This document shows, piece after piece, positions 7,904 through 15,583 of a stretch of 64,000 nucleotides of DNA (positions within the stretch are counted from its first letter, which is position 1; each line of letters starts with the position of its first letter). The stretch comes from Streptomyces fragilis (GTDB lineage: Bacteria; Actinomycetota; Actinomycetes; Streptomycetales; Streptomycetaceae). A model generated the notes under the pieces. The model made no database searches, was not told where the DNA came from, and worked only from the letters and a program-made list of their open reading frames with translations. The translations under genes and the position numbers were made by a program. The DNA is taken from contig NZ_BEVZ01000004.1 in assembly GCF_003112515.1 (NCBI RefSeq), positions 310,001 through 374,000 on the forward strand, in the 5' to 3' direction.

Positions 7904-8661
7904 GACGTGGGGCCTTCCAGGCGCAGGAGCAGGCGGGGAGCGTGTACCCGCAGGGGCGGGGTGCGCAGGCAGCGGCGGGCGGCCGGGGTGCCGGACAGCG
8001 GGTTCTTGATCAGGGCGAGCGTGAGGGCGACGGCGGCCGCCAGCGGGAGCGCGAAGACGGTACCGGGGCCGAGCGGCCCGGTCAGCGCGGCGATCTGCAG
8101 AGGTCCGGCCAGCAGCACGGCGCAGCAGGCGGCGATCACCAGGGCGCGCACGGCCATCTCGGCGATCCAGTTCAGCAGGGCGCGCTCCGGGCTGATCCCG
8201 TGCTCCAGCCAGAGCCGGAGCCGGTCGAACGACCAGGCGGTGGCCCAGCCCATCAGCCGGCGGAACACCAGCCGGTCGAGCAGGGCACCGGCCCGTCCCC
8301 AGCGGGGGCGGTAGTCGTAACCGGTGAGGAAGCGCACCCCGTCGCCGTCCGGGACGTAGCGCCAGTAGCCGCTGCCCTCGGCGAGCGGCGAGAGCGGGTG
8401 CGGGCAGGAGAACCGCAGCGCGGAGGTGCGCGTGCCGTCGCGGCGCTCCCGCTCCCCCGCCGAGACGCCGGTGCCGGCCACGGTGAGCCCCGGCAGCACC
8501 CGGGTGGCGTAACGGAAGCGCACCGGGGCGTCCTCGGGGCCGGGCAGCGGCTGGATCTCCGTGAAGCGCAGGTCCCAGCGCTGGTGGCAGCGCGGGTCCT
8601 GGGTGAGTCGCCACAGCTCGTCGAAGTCCGCGCCGACCTTGGCCTCCACGTAGATCCCCAC
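7900..8661 (-). CDS. SRPBCC-like protein with C-terminal membrane segments
   Basis: A 253-residue protein. The N-terminal 150 residues have the layout of a START/SRPBCC ligand-binding fold (DFDELWRLTQDPRCHQRWD, then YWRYVPDGDGVRFLTGYDYRP). Two hydrophobic segments follow at about 168-190 and 205-222, then a basic tail. It is the first gene of the TetR operon; GTG 8661 follows a GGGGG-type ribosome binding site. The palindromes and promoter at 8689-8747 lie just upstream. Function unknown; the fold assignment is from pattern, not alignment. Confidence 0.75.
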   Translation of the reverse strand: MGIYVEAKVGADFDELWRLTQDPRCHQRWDLRFTEIQPLPGPEDAPVRFRYATRVLPGLTVAGTGVSAGERERRDGTRTSALRFSCPHPLSPLAEGSGYWRYVPDGDGVRFLTGYDYRPRWGRAGALLDRLVFRRLMGWATAWSFDRLRLWLEHGISPERALLNWIAEMAVRALVIAACCAVLLAGPLQIAALTGPLGPGTVFALPLAAAVALTLALIKNPLSGTPAARRCLRTPPLRVHAPRLLLRLEGPTS

Positions 8662-8688
8662 CCGTGAACCCCCATTCCCGCCCTGCGT

Positions 8689-8704
8689 TTGAGCGACCGC
8701 TCAA
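8689..8704. promoter_or_regulatory. TetR-type operator 1
   Basis: TTGAGCGACCGCTCAA is a perfect 16-base palindrome 28 bases upstream of the first gene of the TetR operon. It is 43 bases (about four helical turns) centre to centre from operator 2. Confidence 0.75.
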
Positions 8705-8718
8705 GTGCCGAGAGCAGA

Positions 8719-8747
8719 AACGTACACGCGTTTGAGCACTCGCTCAA
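8719..8747 (-). promoter_or_regulatory. Promoter of the TetR operon with overlapping operator 2
   Basis: On the minus strand TTGAGC (8747-8742) and TACGTT (8724-8719) are 17 bases apart and fit a housekeeping -35/-10 pair. The second palindrome TTGAGCACTCGCTCAA (8732-8747, one mismatch) covers the -35, so a bound regulator would block polymerase. Operator 1 lies just downstream of the likely start point. Confidence 0.65.
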
Positions 8748-8792
8748 TACAGCGGGAGCGGTGGATGCACGGCCCGCGGTCGCGCCCATGAC

Positions 8793-8830
8793 GCGGGAAG
8801 CCCCGGCCCTGGTGGGCCGGGGCTTCCCGC
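8793..8830 (-). terminator. Terminator of the MTH1187/DUF3817 operon
   Basis: A perfect 16-bp stem (8793-8808 with 8815-8830) and 6-base loop 22 bases past the stop of the MTH1187-family gene. It could work in both directions. Confidence 0.8.
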
Positions 8831-8851
8831 ACGGACGGAAGGCGTCGCGGG

Positions 8852-9148
8852 TCAGTCCGCCGCGAGGTGCCGCTCCACCGTCTCGACCTTGGAGGTCAGC
8901 CCGTCCCGCACACCGGGGCGGATGTCGGCCTTGAGCACCACGGACACCCGCGGCGCCCGCGCCTCGACGGCCGCCACGGCGCGCTTGACGACGTCCATGA
9001 CCTCGTCCCACTCGCCCTCGATCGAGGTGAACATGGCATCGGTGCGGTTCGGCAGACCGGACTCGCGGACCACCCGGACGGCGTCGGCGACGTACTCCCC
9101 GACGTCCTCGCCCACGCCCAGCGGGGTCACGGAAAAAGCGACGATCAT
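8852..9148 (-). CDS. MTH1187 family thiamine-binding protein
   Basis: A 98-residue protein of the MTH1187/YkoF (DUF77) family: it opens [20 protein letters not shown] and has the [19 protein letters not shown] motif. Members are small ferredoxin-fold proteins that bind thiamine or related ligands. ATG 9148 overlaps the stop of the DUF3817 gene (ATGA), so the two are coupled. No thiamine biosynthesis or transport gene lies nearby. Confidence 0.88.
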   Translation of the reverse strand: MIVAFSVTPLGVGEDVGEYVADAVRVVRESGLPNRTDAMFTSIEGEWDEVMDVVKRAVAAVEARAPRVSVVLKADIRPGVRDGLTSKVETVERHLAAD

Positions 9149-9495
9149 GCTGCGGCCGTTCCCTTCATCTCCTTGCGGGCCCGCGCCGCGATGACCGCGT
9201 CCTCCGTCTCACGCCGCAGCCGGCGCTCGGCGTAGAACCCGCCGAACGGCACCACGCCGAGCACGAAGTACAGGGCGGCGGTCCACAGCGACCACTTGGC
9301 CCGGTACCAGGCGTCCGCCCAGAACAGGACGTACAGGATCCACAGCACGGCGTGGATCGCGCCCAGCACGGGCACGGCGTTGAACTCGGTGGTGCGCTTG
9401 AGGACCGAGCACACCAGCAGCAGCAGGAAGGACACCGCCTCGGGCGCCGATACCAGGCGGAGGCGGCGGAGGGCGGCAGCGGTCTTGAGGTCCAC
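9145..9495 (-). CDS. DUF3817 family membrane protein
   Basis: A 116-residue membrane protein with three hydrophobic segments (about 17-32, 43-60 and 69-85) and the family's [15 protein letters not shown] and [19 protein letters not shown] stretches. GTG 9495 has GAAGGTG upstream. First gene of a two-gene operon with the MTH1187-family gene. Function unknown. Confidence 0.85.
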   Translation of the reverse strand: MDLKTAAALRRLRLVSAPEAVSFLLLLVCSVLKRTTEFNAVPVLGAIHAVLWILYVLFWADAWYRAKWSLWTAALYFVLGVVPFGGFYAERRLRRETEDAVIAARARKEMKGTAAA

Positions 9496-9691
9496 GGATC
9501 ACCTTCGGTCGGAAGAACGTCACACCTTGTGAATGCGCGCACAAGCGGGCCTCACCCATTGTGGCATCCCCTGGTCGGCTCAACGGGTGAGGGGTTCGGC
9601 GGGTTCCCGAACCGCCCCTTCGGGACATCTCTCAGGGGATTTTCAGGGCCACGGACCGCCCCCGGCCTGTCCACCGGGCCCCGCCTGCGGA

Positions 9692-9697
9692 TACGGT
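9692..9697 (+). promoter_or_regulatory. -10 element for a leaderless AIM24 mRNA
   Basis: TACGGT ends six bases before GTG 9704 and no ribosome binding site precedes the gene, which fits an mRNA starting at the start codon. No clear -35. Confidence 0.45.
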
Positions 9698-9703
9698 CGC
9701 CTG

Positions 9704-10342
9704 GTGGCGATGTTCCGACTTCAGGGGAGCAAGGTACTCGCCGTCGAGATGACCGGGGACTCCGTGCACGCGAAGAACGGGTCGATGGTCGCCTACGACG
9801 GGGAGATGGCCTTCAAGAAGCTCAGCGGCGGGGGCGAGGGCCTGCGCGGCATGGTGACCCGCCGGCTGACCGGCGAGCAGATGACGCTGATGGAGGTGAA
9901 GGGGCGGGGCACCTGCTGGTTCGCGGACCGGGCGTCCGAGATCAACCTGGTGAGCCTGCGGGGCGACAAGCTCCACGTGGAGTCCAGCAACCTGCTGGCC
10001 ACCGACGCGGGCCTGCGCACCGGCACCACCTTCACGGGCCTGCGCGGCGCCTCCCAGGGCAACGGCCTGTTCACCACCACCGTCGAGGGGCACGGCCAGG
10101 CGGCCCTGATCTCCGACGGACCGGCCGTGGTGCTGCGGGTCACGCCGCAGTACCCGCTGTCCGTGGACCCGGGGGCGTACGTCGCCCACCAGGGCGAGCT
10201 GCGGCAGTCGCTGCAGTCCGGGGTGACCTTCCGGACGTTCTTCGGCGAGGGCGGCGGCGAGGCCTTCCAGATGCGCTTCGAGGGGGACGGTCTGGTGTAC
10301 GTGCAGCCGAGCGAGCGCAACACGGTCGCGGGGGACGTCTGA
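9704..10342 (+). CDS. AIM24 family protein, first of three
   Basis: A 212-residue protein of the AIM24 (formerly DUF124/TIGR00266-like) family, a beta-roll fold named after a yeast mitochondrial protein. Family-like features are the VEMTGDSVHAKNGSMVAYDG start, the TVEGHGQAAL strand and the C-terminal GGGEAFQMRFEGDGLVYVQPSE. GTG 9704 suits the leaderless promoter; ATG 9710, two codons on, is the alternative. The stop overlaps the next AIM24 gene by one base. Molecular function unknown. Confidence 0.85.
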   Translation: MAMFRLQGSKVLAVEMTGDSVHAKNGSMVAYDGEMAFKKLSGGGEGLRGMVTRRLTGEQMTLMEVKGRGTCWFADRASEINLVSLRGDKLHVESSNLLATDAGLRTGTTFTGLRGASQGNGLFTTTVEGHGQAALISDGPAVVLRVTPQYPLSVDPGAYVAHQGELRQSLQSGVTFRTFFGEGGGEAFQMRFEGDGLVYVQPSERNTVAGDV

Positions 10343-10992
10343 TGCCGTTCCGCGAGGTCAACTCCAAGATGGTCGAGGCGACGGTCCGGCCCGGGCAGAC
10401 CATGTACAGCCAGCGCGGCGCGATGCTGGGCTACCGCGGCGAGGTCTCCTTCACGCCGAACCTGCAGGGCGGCCAGGGCGGCCTGGCCTCCATGATCGGC
10501 CGCCGGGTGGCGAACGAGGCGACGCCGCTGATGACGGTCGAGGGCGACGGCACGGTCCTCTTCGGCCACGGCGGCCACCACGTGCACGTCGTGCAGCTCG
10601 CCGGCGAGACCCTGTACGTCGAGGCCGACCGGCTGCTCGCCTTCGACGGGACGCTCCGCCAGGGCACCATGTTCATGGGCTCGCAGGGCGGCGTGATGGG
10701 CATGGTCCGCGGCCAGGTCACCGGACAGGGCCTGTTCACCACCACCCTCCAGGGCCACGGCGCGGTCGCCGTGATGGCCCACGGCGGTGTCTTCGAGCTC
10801 CAGGTGACCCCACAGCGCCCCGTCCACGTCGACCCGCAGGCCTATGTCGCCCACCGCGGCGACCTGCGCAACAAGCTGTCCACGGCGCTCGGCTGGCGGG
10901 ACATGGTCGGCCGCGGCTCCGGCGAGGCCTTCCAGCTGGAGCTCAGCGGCAGCGGCACGGTGTACGTCCAGGCCTCGGAGGAGAAGCTGTGA
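10342..10992 (+). CDS. AIM24 family protein, second of three
   Basis: A 216-residue paralogue of its upstream neighbour, with the same strand pattern and the same C-terminal GSGEAFQLELSGSGTVYVQASE. It carries a Gly/Met-rich loop (FMGSQGGVMGMVRGQ). The ATG shares one base with the previous stop (TGATG) and its own stop overlaps the next start (GTGA), so the three paralogues are translated as a coupled set. The fold tends to assemble into multimers; co-assembly of the three is inference. Confidence 0.85.
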   Translation: MPFREVNSKMVEATVRPGQTMYSQRGAMLGYRGEVSFTPNLQGGQGGLASMIGRRVANEATPLMTVEGDGTVLFGHGGHHVHVVQLAGETLYVEADRLLAFDGTLRQGTMFMGSQGGVMGMVRGQVTGQGLFTTTLQGHGAVAVMAHGGVFELQVTPQRPVHVDPQAYVAHRGDLRNKLSTALGWRDMVGRGSGEAFQLELSGSGTVYVQASEEKL

Positions 10993-11819
10993 CCGTCCCG
11001 GTCTTCGACCCCGCCACGCTCCCGGCGGACGGCAACGTCAACCCGTACACCTTCTGCGTGGAGCTCCAGGGCTCCCAGTGGTTCCTGCAGAAGGGCAAGA
11101 TGATCGCCTACTACGGGCAGATCGAGTTCAACGGCATCGGTCACGGGGCGCTGGAGCGCCTGGTGCGCACCAGCTTCCACTCCCCGCTGCACGCCGGCGA
11201 CTGGGTGGTGGCGCAGGGCTCGGGCAAGATGCTGCTCGCCGACCGGGCCTTCGACGTGAACTCCTTCGACCTCGACGACGGCAACCTCACCATCCGGGCC
11301 GGCAACCTGCTCGCGTACCAGCCGAGCCTGGCGCTCAAGCAGTCCATCGTGCCCGGCTTCCTCACGCTGATCGGCACGGGCAAGTTCGTCGCGGCGTCCA
11401 ACGGGCCGGTGGTCTTCATGGAGCCGCCGATGCGGGTGGACCCGCAGGCCCTGGTCGGCTGGGCCGACTGCCCGTCGCCGTGCCACCACTACGACCACGG
11501 GTACGTGCGCAGGGCTGGGGGCACCCCCTGGTCGAGCGGAGTCGAGAGCTTGGGGGCGGGCGGCCTGCGCGCGATGACCGGGATCGGCGGGGCCAGCGGC
11601 GAGGAGCACCAGTTCGAGTTCGTCGGGGCCGGGACGGTGCTGCTGCAGTCCAGCGAGACGCTGATGCCGGAGCAGGCGACCGGGGCGGTTCCGCACGAAC
11701 CGGGTGTACCGGGCGGCGGTGCGGGGCACGGGGGTACCGGGGGGCAGGGCCCGCTCGGGTCGGGCATGCCGCGGATGCCCGGGCAGCTGGGCGACCTTCA
11801 GCGGCGGTTCGGCCTCTGA
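10989..11819 (+). CDS. AIM24 family protein, third of three, with in-frame repeat insertion
   Basis: A 276-residue paralogue starting at GTG inside the end of the second gene. The core matches the AIM24 fold (KGKMIAYYGQIEFNG, NLLAYQPSLALKQS, GEEHQFEFVGAGTVLLQSSE). It differs in two ways: a segment near residues 176-193 (RAGGTPWSSGVESLGAGG) is encoded by a dispersed palindromic repeat at 11516-11556, and a Gly/Pro-rich tail of about 50 residues follows the core. It contains a CPSPCHHYDHG stretch that could bind a metal. Confidence 0.82.
   Translation: MTVPVFDPATLPADGNVNPYTFCVELQGSQWFLQKGKMIAYYGQIEFNGIGHGALERLVRTSFHSPLHAGDWVVAQGSGKMLLADRAFDVNSFDLDDGNLTIRAGNLLAYQPSLALKQSIVPGFLTLIGTGKFVAASNGPVVFMEPPMRVDPQALVGWADCPSPCHHYDHGYVRRAGGTPWSSGVESLGAGGLRAMTGIGGASGEEHQFEFVGAGTVLLQSSETLMPEQATGAVPHEPGVPGGGAGHGGTGGQGPLGSGMPRMPGQLGDLQRRFGL
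11516..11556 (+). repeat. Dispersed palindromic repeat, copy 1, inside a coding region
   Basis: About 40 bases from TGGGGGCACCCCCTGGTCG to GTCGAGAGCTTGGGGG, matching copy 2 at 38191-38230 on the opposite strand with few changes. CCCC/GGGG arms and TCGA/TCGA inner arms can fold into a hairpin. It lies in frame within the third AIM24 gene. Confidence 0.75.
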
Positions 11820-11891
11820 GGGACGGGGTGTGATCCGGCTCGCGTTCGCCTCCGGCAGGCCCCCCAGTAGTCCGGATTTCAACATCTTAGG

Positions 11892-11897
11892 TAGACT
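11892..11897 (+). promoter_or_regulatory. -10 element for a leaderless marR mRNA
   Basis: TAGACT ends seven bases before ATG 11905, which has no ribosome binding site. The surrounding patch (11877-11900) is A/T-richer than its flanks. No clear -35. Confidence 0.45.
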
Positions 11898-11904
11898 GGG
11901 GCTC

Positions 11905-12381
11905 ATGGAGAGCGAGACGGACACGAGGTGGCTGACGGCCGAGGAACAGTGCGCCTGGCGCACCCATCTGGAGGTCAACAGGCTGCTCGCGCACCAACTG
12001 GAGCGTGACCTGCAGCCGTTCGGCCTGACGATGAACGACTACGAGATCCTGGTCAACCTCTCCGAGGCGGAGGGGCGACGGCTGCGGATGAGCGACCTGG
12101 CCGCCGCGACGCTGCAGTCCAAGAGCCGCCTGTCGCACCAGATCACGCGGATGGAGAACGCGGGGCTGGTCCGGCGGGAGAATTGCGAGTCGGACCGGCG
12201 GGGGCTGTTCGCCGTACTGACCGAGCTGGGCCTGGAGACGATGCGGAAGGTCGCCCCGCACCACGTCGCCTCGGTGCGCCGCCACTTCCTCGACCTGCTT
12301 CCCGCCGAGGCCCTCGACTCCCTCTCCGCGGCCCTCACCCCCATCGCCGCCCACCTGCGCTCCCACCGCTCGCGGCCGTGA
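11905..12381 (+). CDS. MarR family transcriptional regulator
   Basis: A 158-residue winged-helix regulator. The DNA-binding domain spans about 45-105, with MSDLAAATLQSKSRLSHQITRM as the recognition region and a wing at RRENCESDRRGLFAVLTELG. ATG 11905 is seven bases after a -10-like TAGACT, suggesting a leaderless transcript separate from the AIM24 genes. The gene is convergent with meaB. Target genes are not evident; the upstream AIM24 operon and itself are candidates. Confidence 0.88.
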   Translation: MESETDTRWLTAEEQCAWRTHLEVNRLLAHQLERDLQPFGLTMNDYEILVNLSEAEGRRLRMSDLAAATLQSKSRLSHQITRMENAGLVRRENCESDRRGLFAVLTELGLETMRKVAPHHVASVRRHFLDLLPAEALDSLSAALTPIAAHLRSHRSRP

Positions 12382-12464
12382 GCGCCGCCCTGGCACCCGC
12401 CCGCGGGGCGGGGAGCCGGGGAGGCCCCGCGGCCCCGCCGGACCGGCGGCGAGCCGGCGGGCGG

Positions 12465-12574
12465 GTCAGGACACGATGAGGCCCGCGCTCAGAACGCGGT
12501 GAGGTCCACGGTCACGACGCGGTGAAGCCCGCGGTCACGACGAAGCCCGCGGTCAGGACGCGGTGAGGCCCGCC
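12465..12574. repeat. Tandem copies of the 3-prime end of meaB
   Basis: Five consecutive units of 23 bases (the fourth is 18) starting at 12465, 12488, 12511, 12534 and 12552. The last unit contains the true end of meaB (codons for GLTAS and the stop); the other four lie past the stop and repeat that end with a few substitutions, each retaining a stop-like TGA. Confidence 0.8.
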
Positions 12575-13509
12575 ACCAGTTCGTCGGCGGCGCGGTACGG
12601 GTCGAGGTCGCCGGCGACGATGCGCTCGGCGAGGGCGCCGAGGCGGCGGTCCCCGTGCAGGTCCCCGATCCGCTCCCGGAGCGCGGTGACCGCGATGGTC
12701 TCCACCTCCCGCTCGGCCCGCGCGAGCCGCCGCTGCTGCAGCACCCCGCGCTCCTCCATCCACGCCCGGTGCTTCTCCAGCGCCTCGACGACCTCGTCGA
12801 CGCCCTCGCCGCGCGCGGCGACGGTCTTGACGATCGGCGGCCGCCAGTCCCCCGCCTCGCGCGCCTCGCCGAGGCCGAGCATGTGGTTGAGCTCCCGGGC
12901 CGTGGCGTCCGCCCCGTCCCGGTCCGCCTTGTTGACGACGTAGACGTCGCCGATCTCCAGGATTCCGGCCTTGGCCGCCTGGATTCCGTCGCCCATGCCC
13001 GGCGCGAGCAGCACCATCGAGGTGTCGGCCTGCGAGGCGATCTCGACCTCGGACTGCCCCACGCCCACCGTCTCGACCAGGACCACGTCGCACCCGGCGG
13101 CGTCGAGCACCCGGATGGCCTGCGGCGCCGCCCAGGCGAGACCGCCCAGGTGTCCGCGGGTGGCCATCGACCGGATGTACACGCCGGGGTCGGAGGCGTG
13201 CTCCGACATCCGCACCCGGTCGCCCAGCAGCGCGCCGCCGGAGAAGGGGGAGGACGGGTCGACCGCGAGCACGCCGACCCGCTTCCCCTGCTTCCGGTAC
13301 GCCGTCACCAGCGCCGAGGTGGACGTCGACTTGCCCACGCCCGGCGATCCCGTCAGTCCGACCACGTACGCGCCGCCGGTCAGCGGCGCGAGCGCGGCCA
13401 TCACCTCCCGCAGCTGCGGCGACGCCCCCTCCACCAGGGAGATCAGCCGGGCCACGGCCCGCGGCCGGCCCTCCCGCGCCTGGGCGACCAGCGAGGCGAC
13501 GTCCTGCAT
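12553..13509 (-). CDS. meaB: Methylmalonyl Co-A mutase-associated GTPase MeaB
   Basis: A 318-residue G3E-family GTPase that chaperones B12-dependent acyl-CoA mutases, protecting and reloading their cofactor. Walker A GSPGVGKST is at 54-62, the switch region VETVGVGQSEVEIA follows, and VVNKADRDGAD is the base-recognition motif. ATG 13509 follows GGAG at seven bases; an in-frame start at 13536 is less likely. The adjacent thiolase and methylmalonyl-CoA epimerase genes fit a propionyl/methylmalonyl-CoA role; no mutase gene is in the window. Its final codons are repeated downstream of the stop. Confidence 0.93.
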   Translation of the reverse strand: MQDVASLVAQAREGRPRAVARLISLVEGASPQLREVMAALAPLTGGAYVVGLTGSPGVGKSTSTSALVTAYRKQGKRVGVLAVDPSSPFSGGALLGDRVRMSEHASDPGVYIRSMATRGHLGGLAWAAPQAIRVLDAAGCDVVLVETVGVGQSEVEIASQADTSMVLLAPGMGDGIQAAKAGILEIGDVYVVNKADRDGADATARELNHMLGLGEAREAGDWRPPIVKTVAARGEGVDEVVEALEKHRAWMEERGVLQQRRLARAEREVETIAVTALRERIGDLHGDRRLGALAERIVAGDLDPYRAADELVAGLTAS

Positions 13510-13581
13510 CCAACAGCTCCGTTCAGAGGGGACCAACGGGATCGTAGACGGGCGGAACCGGGCCGGAACCCGGGGGGAGGG

Positions 13582-14778
13582 TCAGGCCTTGGGCACGCGC
13601 AGGATCAGCGCGTCGCCCTGACCGCCGCCGCCGCACAGCGCGGCCGCGCCGACGCCGCCGCCGCGCCGCTTGAGCTCCAGCGCCAGGTGCAGCACCAGCC
13701 GCGCGCCGGACATGCCGATCGGGTGACCCAGCGCGATCGCACCGCCGTTGACGTTCACCTTTTCCGAGGAAACGCCGAGGTCCTTCATTGACTGCACGGC
13801 GACCGCCGCGAAGGCCTCGTTGATCTCGATCAGGTCGAGGTCGGAGACCTCCAGGCCGTCCTTCTTCAGCGCGTGCGCGATGGCGTTGGACGGCTGCGAC
13901 TGCAGCGAGTTGTCCGGGCCGGCCACGTTGCCGTGGGCGCCGATCTCGGCGATCCACTCCAGGCCCAGCTCCTCGGCCTTGGCCTTGCTCATCACCACGA
14001 CGGCGGCGGCGCCGTCGGAGATCTGCGAGGAGGAGCCGGCCGTGATGGTGCCCTCCTTGGAGAAGGCGGGGCGCAGCTTGCCGAGGGACTCGGCGGTGGT
14101 CTCCGGGCGGATGCCCTCGTCCTTGCTGAAGACGACCGGCTCGCCCTTGCGCTGCGGGATCTCGACCGGGGTGATCTCGGCCTCGAAGACGCCGTTCTTC
14201 TGCGCGGCGGCGGCCCGCTGGTGCGAGAGGGCGGCGATCTCGTCCTGCTCGGCGCGGCCGATGCCCAGGCGGGTGTTGTGCTTCTCGGTCGACTCGCCCA
14301 TCGCGATGTTCTCGAAGGCGTCGGTGAGGCCGTCGTAGGCCATCGCGTCGAGCATCTGGACCGCGCCGTACTTGAAGCCCTCGCGGGACTTCGGCAGCAG
14401 GTGCGGGGCGTTGGTCATCGACTCCTGGCCGCCGGCCACGACGATGTCGAACTCGCCGGCCCGGATCAGCTGGTCGGCCAGCGCGATCGCGTCGAGGCCG
14501 GAGAGGCAGACCTTGTTGATGGTGAGCGCGGGCACGTTCATCGGGATGCCCGCCTTGACGGCGGCCTGGCGCGCCGGGATCTGGCCGGCGCCGGCCTGCA
14601 GCACCTGGCCCATGATCACGTACTGGACCTGGTCGCCCCCGATCCCCGCACGGTCGAGGGCGGCCTTGATGGCGAAGCCGCCGAGGTCGGCACCGGAGAA
14701 GTTCTTCAGCGAGCCCAGCAGTCGCCCCATGGGCGTGCGCGCACCCGCGACGATCACCGAGCTGTTGGTTCCGGACAT
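13582..14778 (-). CDS. Acetyl-CoA C-acetyltransferase (thiolase)
   Basis: A 398-residue thiolase II. The nucleophilic cysteine is C91 (NKVCLSG), with NEAFA and the [10 protein letters not shown] and CGGGGQGDA motifs supplying the catalytic His and second Cys. It condenses two acetyl-CoA to acetoacetyl-CoA, or the reverse in degradation. In Streptomyces it feeds the ethylmalonyl-CoA and butyryl-CoA routes. ATG 14778 has GGAAGGGACG upstream. It is divergent from mce and 72 bases upstream of meaB, so the cluster serves short-chain acyl-CoA traffic. Confidence 0.93.
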   Translation of the reverse strand: MSGTNSSVIVAGARTPMGRLLGSLKNFSGADLGGFAIKAALDRAGIGGDQVQYVIMGQVLQAGAGQIPARQAAVKAGIPMNVPALTINKVCLSGLDAIALADQLIRAGEFDIVVAGGQESMTNAPHLLPKSREGFKYGAVQMLDAMAYDGLTDAFENIAMGESTEKHNTRLGIGRAEQDEIAALSHQRAAAAQKNGVFEAEITPVEIPQRKGEPVVFSKDEGIRPETTAESLGKLRPAFSKEGTITAGSSSQISDGAAAVVVMSKAKAEELGLEWIAEIGAHGNVAGPDNSLQSQPSNAIAHALKKDGLEVSDLDLIEINEAFAAVAVQSMKDLGVSSEKVNVNGGAIALGHPIGMSGARLVLHLALELKRRGGGVGAAALCGGGGQGDALILRVPKA

Positions 14779-14925
14779 GGAATGGCGTCCCTTCCGGCCT
14801 GCCGGCCGTGGAATTGACGTGAGGGTTTCTCCGAATGTACTGAGCGGTAGTCGGGGCGTCACCGTGCCACGGGTGTGATCGCGCGCACGTTGCGTAACCG
14901 CTCCGTGCACGCTGCACTGGACCGC

Positions 14926-15366
14926 ATGCTGACGCGAATCGACCACATCGGGATCGCCTGCTTCGACCTGGATCGGACCGTGGAGTTCTACCGGGCCACG
15001 TACGGCTTCGAGGTCTTCCATTCCGAGATCAACGAGGAACAGGGGGTCCGCGAGGCCATGCTCAAGATCAACGATACGTCGGACGGCGGCGCCTCCTACC
15101 TCCAGCTCCTCGAACCCACCCGCGAGGACTCCACCGTCGCGAAGTGGCTGGCCAAGAACGGCGAGGGCGTGCACCACATCGCCTTCGGCACCGCCGACGT
15201 CGACGCGGACGCGGCGGACATCAAGGACAAGGGCGTCCGGGTCCTCTACGAGGAGCCGCGACGGGGTTCGATGGGCTCGCGGATCACCTTCCTGCACCCC
15301 AAGGACTGTCACGGAGTCCTGACAGAACTGGTCACTTCGGCCCCTTCCGAGTCCGCGGACCACTGA
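14926..15366 (+). CDS. mce: Methylmalonyl-CoA epimerase
   Basis: A 146-residue protein of the glyoxalase/VOC fold, interconverting (2R)- and (2S)-methylmalonyl-CoA. It begins [15 protein letters not shown] and contains GVHHIAFGT and the C-terminal [10 protein letters not shown]; the His and Glu residues of these motifs are the usual metal ligands. ATG 14926 matches the family's start; the frame is open to GTG 14875 but that adds residues not typical of the family. No ribosome binding site is visible. The enzyme links propionyl-CoA carboxylase to the mutase assisted by MeaB. Confidence 0.93.
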   Translation: MLTRIDHIGIACFDLDRTVEFYRATYGFEVFHSEINEEQGVREAMLKINDTSDGGASYLQLLEPTREDSTVAKWLAKNGEGVHHIAFGTADVDADAADIKDKGVRVLYEEPRRGSMGSRITFLHPKDCHGVLTELVTSAPSESADH

Positions 15367-15583
15367 CCTCCCCCGAAAGGGGCCGGTAGGGTGGGGGCGG
15401 TCGTCTCTTCCCGGGTCTCCGGCGGAGTGACGGCCGCGGGCCGGGGTCCGGGTATCGGGGGGCGCGCGGGCAGGCAGCAGCCCTTGCCCAGCGAGTCCGA
15501 CACCACTCCCCGGGGGCCCCGTCCGACCGACTGGACGGAGCTCGTTGACACGCTTGCGACCAGGGGACGGATGGGACCGCGCT

